A model generated the notes under the pieces. The model searched no databases, was not told the DNA's origin, and saw only the letters and a program-made list of their open reading frames with translations. Both the position numbers and the translations under genes were made by a program. Positions 34,553-42,085 of a DNA stretch of 64,000 nucleotides are shown here, one piece after another. The stretch spans positions 43,479 through 107,478 of the forward strand of contig CAZJHD010000012.1 in assembly GCA_964545855.1 (NCBI GenBank), given 5' to 3'. Each line of letters opens with the position of its first letter. The stretch's first letter is position 1. The stretch comes from CAZJHD01 sp964545855 (GTDB lineage Bacteria; Planctomycetota; UBA1135; JACQFD01).

Positions 34553-36000
34553 TGGACCTCGTGGCGCCCGCATGGCTCGCCCTCGGCCTCCTCGCGCCGG
34601 CGCTCCTCTGGCTCGCGCGCCGCCGGGGATCGGCGCCCCTTCGCGTGCCCTCGATCGCGTTCGTGCCCCCGGCCGCGGCGGGGGCGGCTCGGCGGCCGCG
34701 CTGGCCTCCCCTCGCCGCGTGGCTCTCGGCGGGCGCGTTGGTCTGCGCCGCCGTGGCTCTCGCCGGGCCGTCGTCCTCCGCCGGTGCGCTCCGGGTGCTG
34801 GTGATCGACGGCTCCGCGCGCATGGCGCGCGTGAGTGTGTCGGGAGGCTCTCGATGGGAGCGCGCGCGCGCCGTCGCCGGTGCCGAGATCGCCGACGCCC
34901 GGTCGCGCGGCGAGACCGTGGAGGTGCACGTCGTGCCGGGCCGCGTCTGGCACAGCGACGCCGAGGATCCCTCGAGAGGACTCGCCGGCTTCGAGCTCCG
35001 CCGCCTCGGAGAGGCGAATCCTTCGGCAGTCGCCCGATCGGCGCTCGCGCGGGGAGCCGATGTCGATCTCCTCACCGGCTCGAACGCAGCAGGACCCGAG
35101 GGCGTCCGCGTGCGCCGATTCGGCGGTGCTCCGGGGAATCTCGGCATCGTGGGAGTGCAGCGCGAGGACGCGGGCCGGCGGCTCGCGGTGCTCGTGGCGT
35201 GCGAGGGGCCCGTGTCGGGAGCCTGCGTGCTCGCGCACGGGTCGGAGCGCGCGTCCGTCGTCCTCGAGCCCGGCGAGGTCCGGCGCGTCGTGCTGTCGGC
35301 GGAGGACGGCGCGACGACGGTGCGCCTCGTCGCGGCGGAAGGGTTCTTCGACGCGCTCGCCCTCGATGACGAGGCGGTCGTCGGGAGCGCCGGCTGGGCG
35401 CTCCTGGATGTGGCCGCGACGCCGCCGCTCCTCCGCGACGCGCTGACGGCCCTCGGTGTGGCCGAAGCCGCGCCGGGCGGGACCTTCGCGCTCCTCGCGT
35501 GCGTCGCAGAGGGATCCGCGCCCCGCGGCGAGCACGCGCGCATCGTTCGATCGGCCGGCCCCTACCGCGCGCGAAGCGTCGAGGGAGCCGCCGGAAGCGC
35601 CCTGGCGGAGATCGCGATGCCGGCGCGCGTGCGCGCAGGGCCCGTCGCCGTGGACCGGGCGCTGCTGCTCGACCGGGAGACGGGCGAGCCCCTGGCGGGC
35701 ACGTCGGGCAGCGAGCTGCGCCTCGGTCTCGATCTCGAGGATCCGGCACTCGAGACGTCGGCCCTGCTGCCGGTGCTCCTCGCGGAGGGGCTCGAGCAGC
35801 TCGACGGGAGCGCGTGGGACGCGGGTCACGATCGGCTCGCGAGCGTCGATCCGGAAGCCCTCGAGGACTCGGTCGACGTGCCCGACGCCTCGCGCGGCCA
35901 CGCGGGCCGCGCGGGTCGCGCGACGATGGTCTGGCCATGGCTCGCCGCGGCGGCACTCGCGCTTGCGGCCGCCCTCCGCTGTGGTATGAGGCCGTCGTGA
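34552..36000 (+). CDS. BatA-like membrane protein (aerotolerance N-terminal domain)
   Basis: This 482-residue protein begins with the two-TM N-terminal domain of BatA proteins ('PAWLALGLLAPALLWLARRR', then a TM at about 55-75), has a large extracytoplasmic region, and ends with a TM ('MVWPWLAAAALALAAAL'). A vWA-like domain is expected after the second TM ('LRVLVIDGSARMARV'), but MIDAS residues are not clear. With DUF58 it suggests an envelope-maturation or stress complex. Translation is coupled on both sides (TGATG and GTGA overlaps). Confidence 0.72.
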   Translation: MDLVAPAWLALGLLAPALLWLARRRGSAPLRVPSIAFVPPAAAGAARRPRWPPLAAWLSAGALVCAAVALAGPSSSAGALRVLVIDGSARMARVSVSGGSRWERARAVAGAEIADARSRGETVEVHVVPGRVWHSDAEDPSRGLAGFELRRLGEANPSAVARSALARGADVDLLTGSNAAGPEGVRVRRFGGAPGNLGIVGVQREDAGRRLAVLVACEGPVSGACVLAHGSERASVVLEPGEVRRVVLSAEDGATTVRLVAAEGFFDALALDDEAVVGSAGWALLDVAATPPLLRDALTALGVAEAAPGGTFALLACVAEGSAPRGEHARIVRSAGPYRARSVEGAAGSALAEIAMPARVRAGPVAVDRALLLDRETGEPLAGTSGSELRLGLDLEDPALETSALLPVLLAEGLEQLDGSAWDAGHDRLASVDPEALEDSVDVPDASRGHAGRAGRATMVWPWLAAAALALAAALRCGMRPS

Positions 36001-36623
36001 GGCCTCGCTGGCTCGTGCTCGGGATCCTCGGTGCGTTCGCCGCCGCGGGCGGCGCGTACACGTGGTGGAACTGGTCGGTTGTCGGTGATCGCACGCGACG
36101 CGCGGACGAGCTCTTGGAGCGCGCGCGCGAGTACATCGCGGAGGCGCTGCGGACCGAAGACCGCGCTGCCGGCCGCGATCTCCTCGCGAACGCGGTGCGG
36201 CTCGCCTCGGAGGCGGAGCACCTCTCCGATGCCGTGGCATTCGAGGCGATGACGATCCAAGCGGAGGCGCTCCTGCGCAACACGCGCGCGCGCGAGGCGG
36301 CCGACCTGATGTCGAAGGCTCTCCAGCGGAGACCCCACGATGCGCACGCGCTGGAGCTCGCCGCGGCCGCGTACCACGCGTGCTACCGCGTCGGGAAGCG
36401 GGAGTCGGATTTCGGCTCGGGCATCGATCTCTACGACCGGGCGATCGCCCAGGAGGAGACGCCGCAGCGCCTCCTCGGCGCGGCGAGCCTCGCCGAGGAC
36501 AAGGGTGCGATCGTGGCCGCAGACCGCTACCTGCAGCGTCTCGAGCAGATCGCCCCCGGCAGCCTCGAGGCGGAGCAAGGGCGCGCGATGGCCGCGGCCC
36601 GGGGCGGTCCGGCGGGCAAGTGA
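35997..36623 (+). CDS. Anchored TPR-like small protein
   Basis: This 208-residue protein has an N-terminal TM or signal anchor (about 5-24, 'WLVLGILGAFAAAGGAYTWW') and then helical repeats of TPR type ('LSDAVAFEAMTIQAEALLRN', 'LLGAASLAEDKGAIVAADRY'). It starts with GTG overlapping the BatA-like stop (GTGA) and ends overlapping the next gene's GTG. No known family is recognised. It probably acts with the DUF58/BatA-like proteins, as TPR genes often accompany Bat operons. Confidence 0.62.
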   Translation: MRPRWLVLGILGAFAAAGGAYTWWNWSVVGDRTRRADELLERAREYIAEALRTEDRAAGRDLLANAVRLASEAEHLSDAVAFEAMTIQAEALLRNTRAREAADLMSKALQRRPHDAHALELAAAAYHACYRVGKRESDFGSGIDLYDRAIAQEETPQRLLGAASLAEDKGAIVAADRYLQRLEQIAPGSLEAEQGRAMAAARGGPAGK

Positions 36624-37063
36624 GGCTGCGTCGCGCGGGCCAGGCAGCGGCGCTGGCGCTGGTCGCCGGGCTCATCGCGTGGGTCCTCGCGCACCTCACG
36701 GGGGCTCGTCCCGCGTCCGGTGCGGAGCGCACGGACCCGAGGCTCGAGGTCTCCGAGGGCGGCACGGCGTCCGCGCGCTTCGAACGGGCGCGTGAGCTGG
36801 AATCACTGGCGGGAGACGTCGCCCTCGACCGGGCGATCGCCCGCGAGGCGCGCGCCCGCGCGCGAAAACTCCGCTGGAGCACGAGAGCCGAAGTCGAGGA
36901 CGTCCTCCACGACGCGCGTTTCGCCCTCGCCTCTTCGGAGCCTCGGTCTTGGGAGCAGGCGCTGCAGCGGCTCGCCGGTCTCGGAACCTCCTTGCCGAAG
37001 GACCTCGAGGCCGAGGTCGCGAGCCTCCGGATGCAGATCGAGCGCCGAAACGCGGCTCGCTGA
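36620..37063 (+). CDS. Small anchored helical protein
   Basis: This 147-residue protein has an N-terminal TM (about 8-26, 'AAALALVAGLIAWVLAHL') and an Arg/Glu-rich helical remainder. It starts with GTG overlapping the previous stop (GTGA) and is the last gene of the coupled run from the RsbU-like phosphatase. No family is recognised and the function is unknown. Confidence 0.55.
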   Translation: MRLRRAGQAAALALVAGLIAWVLAHLTGARPASGAERTDPRLEVSEGGTASARFERARELESLAGDVALDRAIAREARARARKLRWSTRAEVEDVLHDARFALASSEPRSWEQALQRLAGLGTSLPKDLEAEVASLRMQIERRNAAR

Positions 37064-37125
37064 GCGACGTCTCGGGCTCCTGTGCGCGCCGCGCGACGAT
37101 CCCCCGGTCCGGATCGATGCGGGCT

Positions 37126-37143
37126 GCGGCCGCTCCCGGCCGC
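37126..37143. terminator. Hairpin between convergent genes
   Basis: GCGGCCG and CGGCCGC (37126-37132, 37137-37143) form a 7-bp stem with a 4-base loop, 63 bases after the last gene of the phosphatase-Bat run and just before the stop of the opposing gene. Confidence 0.35.
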
Positions 37144-37148
37144 CGTCG

Positions 37149-38210
37149 TCACTCCGATCGGCTCTCGGGGCTCTCTTCGACCGATCCGAACCAGCGCTCG
37201 AAGAGGCCCGCCGCGACGAGGCCCAGGACCACGGCGGCCCAGAGGGTGCAGGCGCGGAGCATCAGCGCCGCCGAATTGGCGGACGCCTGGGAGAGGCCTC
37301 CCGCGTGATCGAGGAGCCAGCCGAGGAGACCCTCCGTCAGGCCGACGCCCGCCGGGAGGACGATCGCGAGATTGCCCGCGATCATCCCGTAGCTGTAGGC
37401 GAAGAAGCAGAGCTGCAGCGTGACGGCGGCTCCGGGCGCGTCGTCGAGCCCGGGAAGGTCTCCAGAGAATCGGCTCGCGATGAAGAAGAGGGCGAGCGCC
37501 TCTCCGCTCCAGGAGAAGACGGAGAGCACCGTTGCGATGCAGACTTCTCGGACCGAGAGGAGCGTGCGGCTCGCGGCGCGCGATGCCTCGAGCTTCTGGC
37601 GAACCCGCCAGACGAAGGGCAGTCGGCCGACGGTTCGCAGGAGACGATCGCTGATGGAGTCGGAGAAGAGCACGACGAGAAGCGCTACGCAGCCGAGGAG
37701 GGTTCCGACCGCCAGCAGGCCGATCCATCGGCCGAGATCGGTTCCCCGCTCGGCACCGGAGAGACGCTGGCCGCTCCAGACGGTGAGCGCTCCGAAGCCC
37801 GCCATGAGGATCACGAGACCGAGCAAGTCCGTGAGCCGCTCCGCGATCACGATGGGCGCGGTGCGGCTGATCGGGGATCCGTCGATTCGCTTGATCAGGA
37901 GGGACTTGTAGGCCTCTCCCATCTTCCCCGGAGTCACGGAGAGCGCGAACCCCGCGAAGTAGATCAGGAGCGACTGCCGCAGACTGATGCGAACGCCGAG
38001 GAGGGTGCGGTAGCGCTCCCACTTGAGGAAGCGGATGAACCAGTTGATCGACGCGAGCCCGATCGCCACGGGAACGCCCCACCACGGGAATCGCTCGAGC
38101 GCTTGCAGGAGATCCGTGAAGCCGCCCGAGTAGAGGATGAGCACGAGGTAGATCGCGGCCGCCAGGACGACGGAGAACGCGATCCCACGCTGATAGCGAC
38201 GGGGGATCAT
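37149..38210 (-). CDS. LPG-synthase-TM/UPF0104-type integral membrane protein
   Basis: This 353-residue protein has about eight hydrophobic segments and the features of the lysylphosphatidylglycerol-synthase TM (flippase-like) family: 'WFIRFLKWERYRTLLGV' near the N-terminus, 'YFAGFALSVTPGKMGEAYKS' with the conserved PGK-x-GE motif, and 'LPAGVGLTEGLLGWLL' in the C-terminal half. The aminoacyltransferase domain of MprF is absent. Related proteins move or modify lipids or lipid-linked sugars. Start ATG 38210 fits the first TM; an ATG at 38255 would add 15 residues. It is divergent from a small membrane-protein gene. Confidence 0.8.
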   Translation of the reverse strand: MIPRRYQRGIAFSVVLAAAIYLVLILYSGGFTDLLQALERFPWWGVPVAIGLASINWFIRFLKWERYRTLLGVRISLRQSLLIYFAGFALSVTPGKMGEAYKSLLIKRIDGSPISRTAPIVIAERLTDLLGLVILMAGFGALTVWSGQRLSGAERGTDLGRWIGLLAVGTLLGCVALLVVLFSDSISDRLLRTVGRLPFVWRVRQKLEASRAASRTLLSVREVCIATVLSVFSWSGEALALFFIASRFSGDLPGLDDAPGAAVTLQLCFFAYSYGMIAGNLAIVLPAGVGLTEGLLGWLLDHAGGLSQASANSAALMLRACTLWAAVVLGLVAAGLFERWFGSVEESPESRSE

Positions 38211-38337
38211 CGACGGGGTGGCCGGGAGTGTCCCGTCTCGGGGCGCGCGCGACAATCGCGCGCCGGAGGCGCTCGGTGCGCCGTGTCTCGGCGCACGCTC
38301 CGGGGAACTCTCCGAATGCGCTGCTGGTGCGACGACT

Positions 38338-38345
38338 GGTATCCT
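38338..38345 (+). promoter_or_regulatory. Candidate -10 box for the 38.4-kb small-protein gene
   Basis: GGTATCCT ends 11 bases before the ATG at 38357. It would give a leaderless or near-leaderless transcript. A -35 is not clear. Confidence 0.3.
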
Positions 38346-38356
38346 CGCGCCGCTCC

Positions 38357-38866
38357 ATGGAGATCGTTCTCTACGGACTCCTCATCGTCGTCACGGCGCT
38401 CTCTGCGCTGCTCGTGGTGTTCCTCTTCCGTGGGCGCGCCGTGGAGCGGCGGCTCGCCATGCTCGACGCCGTGGCGGAGCTGACCCAGCGCGTGCTCCAG
38501 GTGGAAGCCTCGCTGCACGACAACACGACGGCGCCGCTCGAGCGGAAGGTGGATCTGCTGACGCGGCGACTCCAGTCCGCCGAGGGACGGCTCGCCGCGT
38601 GGGCGTCTGGAGCCGAGCCACCCGAGAGGACGGGAATCCGCGAGGGCGCGGCCGTCGGAAGCGAGGCCAACCGACTCCTCGCCGCCATGCAGACTCTCGG
38701 CTATGCGGCGACGTGCATCGTTTCCTCCGAGAGCGTCGGCGGCGACGTGCGTGAGTATCGCGTGGAGACGCAGAAGGAGGGGCTCGCGATGAAGGGCTCG
38801 GTATTCGTGGCGAACGATGCCATCGCGGAGCTTCGTCTCTCTCCGATCTACGAGCTCTTTCCGTAG
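38357..38866 (+). CDS. Small single-TM coiled-coil protein
   Basis: This 169-residue protein has one TM at the N-terminus (about 3-24, 'VLYGLLIVVTALSALLVVFL'), a helical heptad-rich region (about 27-75) that could form a coiled coil, and a mixed C-terminal domain ('GYAATCIVSSESVGGDVREY') of unknown fold. No family is recognised. Confidence 0.6.
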   Translation: MEIVLYGLLIVVTALSALLVVFLFRGRAVERRLAMLDAVAELTQRVLQVEASLHDNTTAPLERKVDLLTRRLQSAEGRLAAWASGAEPPERTGIREGAAVGSEANRLLAAMQTLGYAATCIVSSESVGGDVREYRVETQKEGLAMKGSVFVANDAIAELRLSPIYELFP

Positions 38867-39099
38867 CAAGCTGCCGGGAGAGCGCTTCGACGGCGGGTGC
38901 GAGGAGGCCCCCGCGCATCCCGAAGGACTCCGAGGTCGTGATCCAGCGGCGCCGCGGCCGCCGCCTGCGGGCTGCTGCGGCTTCGTTGCTCGCTCCCGCT
39001 CCGCCCCGGGCGATCGGCGGCGACTCCTCCACAACCTCTCGCTCGACCTGCGACCCGGAGCCCGAGCCACGGGAGTCCCGCGTCGCACAGGTGACGGCT

Positions 39100-39107
39100 G
39101 GTAGAGT
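39100..39107 (+). promoter_or_regulatory. Candidate -10 box for asnS
   Basis: GGTAGAGT ends 30 bases before the asnS ATG. The expected transcript would have a leader of about 24 bases. A -35 match is weak. Confidence 0.3.
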
Positions 39108-39137
39108 CGCGCGCTCCTCCCCGGAGCCTCTCCGACG

Positions 39138-40439
39138 ATGACCGTTCCTGCTTGCCGCATCTCCGACCTCGCTCGCCATGCAGGCGACTCCGTGACTCTT
39201 CGAGGTTGGGTCTACCACCTCCGATCCAAGGGGAAGCTCGCGTTCCTGGTCCTGCGGGACGGTACGGGCATCGCGCAGTGCGTCCTCGCGAAGAGCGAGG
39301 TGGGGGACGCCACCTTCGACGCCGCCGTGCGCCTCCCGCAGGAATCGTCCCTCGAGGTCACGGGCGTCGTGCGCATCGATCCGCGGGCGCCCGGTGGCGC
39401 GGAGCTCGGCGTTTCCGCGCTCCGCGTCCTGCAGGAAGCCGACGCGGACTTCCCCATCCAGCCGAAGGAGCACGGCACCGGATTCCTGATGGAGAATCGG
39501 CACCTCTGGCTGCGCAGCCGGAAGCCGTGGGCGTGTCTGCGGATCCGAGATGCCGTGATCCGCTCCATTCGGGCGATGCTCCACGAGCAAGGATTCCTGA
39601 ACGTCGACTCCCCGATGTTCACGCCGGCGGCCTGCGAGGGAACCACGACGCTCTTCGAGGTCGACTACTTCGGAGAGAAGGCCTACCTCACCCAGTCGGG
39701 GCAGCTCTACGCCGAAGCGGCGGCCATGGCCTTCGGCCGGGTCTACACCTTCGGGCCGACGTTTCGTGCCGAGAAGAGCAAGACGAGGCGCCATCTGACG
39801 GAGTTCTGGATGGTCGAACCCGAGATGGCCTTCTCGGATCTTGAGGACGTCATGAACCTCGCCGAGGAGCTGCTCTGTCGCATCGTGCGCGACGTCCTCG
39901 GCCAGTGCGCCGAGGAGCTCCAGGTCCTCGAGCGGGACACGAGCAAGCTCGAGAAGGTGGTCGCGCCGTTCCCGCGGCTCTCCTACGACGAAGCTGCAGC
40001 GATCCTGAAGGAGGCGAATCTGCCGTTCGAGTACGGGTCGGATCTCGGAGCACCCGACGAGACGGCGCTCGGAGAGCGCTTCGACCGTCCAGTGATGATC
40101 CACCGCTATCCGCACGCGGTGAAGGCCTTCTACATGAAGCGCGATCCGCGAGACGATCGCTTCGCGCTCTGCGTCGACGTGATCGCGCCCGAGGGCTACG
40201 GGGAGATCATCGGCGGGAGCCAGCGCGAGGACGACCGCGAAGTCCTGGGGCGCCGCGTGAGCGAGCACGGCCTCCCGATGGACGCGTTCCAGTGGTACCT
40301 CGACCTTCGAAGGTTCGGCTCCGTGCCGCATGCGGGCTTCGGCATGGGGCTCGAGCGGTGCGTGGCTTGGCTCTGCGGAGTCGACCATCTCCGAGAATGC
40401 ATTCCGTTCCCCAGGATGCTCCACCGGATCTACCCGTAG
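39138..40439 (+). CDS. asnS: Asparaginyl-tRNA synthetase
   Basis: This 433-residue class IIb synthetase charges tRNA-Asn with asparagine. The N-terminal OB-fold anticodon-binding domain (about 1-100, 'VTLRGWVYHLRSKGKLAFLV') precedes the catalytic domain. Motif 2 is 'FRAEKSKTRRHLTEFWMVEP' and motif 3 is 'GFGMGLERCVAWLCG', both of AsnRS type (Arg-His-Leu after the loop, unlike AspRS). Length matches bacterial AsnRS. Presence of asnS suggests direct Asn-tRNA formation. A strong bidirectional terminator follows. Confidence 0.95.
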   Translation: MTVPACRISDLARHAGDSVTLRGWVYHLRSKGKLAFLVLRDGTGIAQCVLAKSEVGDATFDAAVRLPQESSLEVTGVVRIDPRAPGGAELGVSALRVLQEADADFPIQPKEHGTGFLMENRHLWLRSRKPWACLRIRDAVIRSIRAMLHEQGFLNVDSPMFTPAACEGTTTLFEVDYFGEKAYLTQSGQLYAEAAAMAFGRVYTFGPTFRAEKSKTRRHLTEFWMVEPEMAFSDLEDVMNLAEELLCRIVRDVLGQCAEELQVLERDTSKLEKVVAPFPRLSYDEAAAILKEANLPFEYGSDLGAPDETALGERFDRPVMIHRYPHAVKAFYMKRDPRDDRFALCVDVIAPEGYGEIIGGSQREDDREVLGRRVSEHGLPMDAFQWYLDLRRFGSVPHAGFGMGLERCVAWLCGVDHLRECIPFPRMLHRIYP

Positions 40440-40495
40440 GAGCCGTCTCCGTTGGGCCGCGGCGAGCCGCGAGGGGCGTGCGGTCCCGAAACGAA

Positions 40496-40531
40496 TCGGC
40501 CCGCCCCGTCCCAGAGGACGGGGCGGGCCGA
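40496..40531. terminator. Bidirectional terminator, 16-bp perfect stem
   Basis: Two 16-base arms (40496-40511 and 40516-40531) are perfectly complementary with the 4-base loop CAGA. It lies between the convergent asnS and sigma-factor genes. There is no T tract, but this is the strongest hairpin in the window. Confidence 0.65.
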
Positions 40532-40551
40532 CCGAACGGAACGAGCGACGG

Positions 40552-41805
40552 CTAGCTTCTCGCCAGGAACGCCGAGAGGTTCATGCGCCGAGACGGGAAC
40601 TCCAGCTTCTTCAAGGCCTGCTGCTGAATCTGGCGAATCCGCTCGCGAGAGACTCCGAACCGCTGGGAAACCATCTCGAGAGTCTCGGGCGACTTCTCGT
40701 GGAGGCCGAATCGGAGCTCCACCACGGCCCGCTCCCGATCGGTGAGCACGCCGAGCAGCTCGTCGATCCGGCTCCCGAGGGCCGGACCCTCGGGCATCTC
40801 CGCCGGCTCTTCGACGTGCGGATCCGCGAGCACGTCGCGGAGCGTGAACTCGCCGCTCGGATCGAGCGTCCGATCGATGGAGACCGTCATGCGCGCCGCG
40901 GCGAGCGCCCGCTGGATGCGCTCTGTCGGCTCGTCCATCGCGCGTCCGATCTCCTCGACCGTGAGGTGCTCGCCCGTGCCGACATAGGCACGCTCGTCGA
41001 GATCGCGGATCTTCTTGAGCTTCTGGGCGAGGTAGACGGGAGTCCGGACCGTGCGGCTGTGGCACGAGAGACACTTCAGGATCCCCTGCTGCACCCACCA
41101 CCGCGCGTACACGACGAAGCGAACGCCCTTGCGCCACTGATAGCAGTCGGTCGCCTTCATCAGGGACGTGTTGGCCTCCTGAATGAGGTCCATCAGCGGG
41201 ACGCCGAGCCCCCGGTACTTCTGTGCCATTCCGGGCACCAGCTGCAGGGTCCGGAAGACGAGCACCCGCTTCCAGGCGAGCATCTCCTCGAAGCGGGACG
41301 CGATGCGGTCCACGAAGTCCTTTCGCGGATCCGAGGGGGAGCGCCCGGCGCCCTGGCCGCTCTTCTCGATCCTCGCCGTGATCGTCTCGACGAAGCGACG
41401 AAGGGTCGGATCCTTCGAGCCGACGCGGGCCACGACACCATGGAGATCCGCGCGCGTCGGGAGCGGAGTGCGCAATTCGCGATCGAGGACTTCCTTCGCG
41501 ATCTCGAGAGCGAGCACGTAGCGGAACTCCTCGCTTCGCTCCATGAGCGGAATGCGGCGGATCTCCCGCAGGTAGACCGAGTAGAGATCGGAAGGGGAGA
41601 CGTCGCCGCCCGCCACGACGGGGCGAGACTCGGACGCGAAGGAGGCTTCGCTCGGGAAGAGAGCGAGGCGATGACGGACGATCGTGCGGACGAGCGCGTT
41701 GCGGTCTCGATCGAAGGCCGCCGGATCCCGGACCCAAGGGTCGAGGTCGGCCAATGCGATGGACCCCTTGGCGACGATCTCTGCGAACGGTTCTCGTGCG
41801 TGCAT
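40552..41805 (-). CDS. Sigma-70 family RNA polymerase sigma factor (RpoD-like)
   Basis: This 417-residue protein has a short divergent N-terminus and then region 1.2 ('SPSDLYSVYLREIRRIPLME'). Region 2 is 'GVPLMDLIQEANTSLMKATD', with the promoter-melting segment 'KGVRFVVYARWWVQQGI'. Region 3 contains 'LTVEEIGRAMDEPTERIQRA', and region 4 is 'LTDRERAVVELRFGL' with a helix-turn-helix ending 'FGVSRERIRQIQQQALKKL'. The usual 'AIADQARTIR' stretch is 'KCLSCHSRTVR', with a CxxC. Region 1.1 is missing, so it is more likely a group 2 factor than the essential RpoD. Start ATG 41805 has AGGAG about 8 bases upstream. Confidence 0.87.
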   Translation of the reverse strand: MHAREPFAEIVAKGSIALADLDPWVRDPAAFDRDRNALVRTIVRHRLALFPSEASFASESRPVVAGGDVSPSDLYSVYLREIRRIPLMERSEEFRYVLALEIAKEVLDRELRTPLPTRADLHGVVARVGSKDPTLRRFVETITARIEKSGQGAGRSPSDPRKDFVDRIASRFEEMLAWKRVLVFRTLQLVPGMAQKYRGLGVPLMDLIQEANTSLMKATDCYQWRKGVRFVVYARWWVQQGILKCLSCHSRTVRTPVYLAQKLKKIRDLDERAYVGTGEHLTVEEIGRAMDEPTERIQRALAAARMTVSIDRTLDPSGEFTLRDVLADPHVEEPAEMPEGPALGSRIDELLGVLTDRERAVVELRFGLHEKSPETLEMVSQRFGVSRERIRQIQQQALKKLEFPSRRMNLSAFLARS

Positions 41806-41997
41806 GGCGATCACTCCTGAAGTGCCCCTGCCGGGCGCTTCGATCGGGAGTCGACCCGAAGTGGGATCAACTCGCATGCCTCGAAGGGCGGCTCGGCACG
41901 ACGGCGCTACCTACGAGTCCCGAACATGCTGAGTGGACGCAGATTCGGACAGCGGCGCCCATTGCGCAAGGAGGGCGATCCGATTCCCACGACCTGC

Positions 41998-42022
41998 CGA
42001 TGCGGCAGGGACTCCCGCATCG
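41998..42022 (-). terminator. Possible hairpin after the DUF4388 gene
   Basis: CGATGCGG and CCGCATCG (41998-42005, 42015-42022) form an 8-bp stem about 64 bases beyond the stop of the DUF4388 gene on the minus strand. No T tract; low support. Confidence 0.25.
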
Positions 42023-42085
42023 AGGAGACCCCGCGGGGTTCTCGCCGTGGTCCCGGGCCGCGAAGGGTGACCGAGTCCGTCGGCG

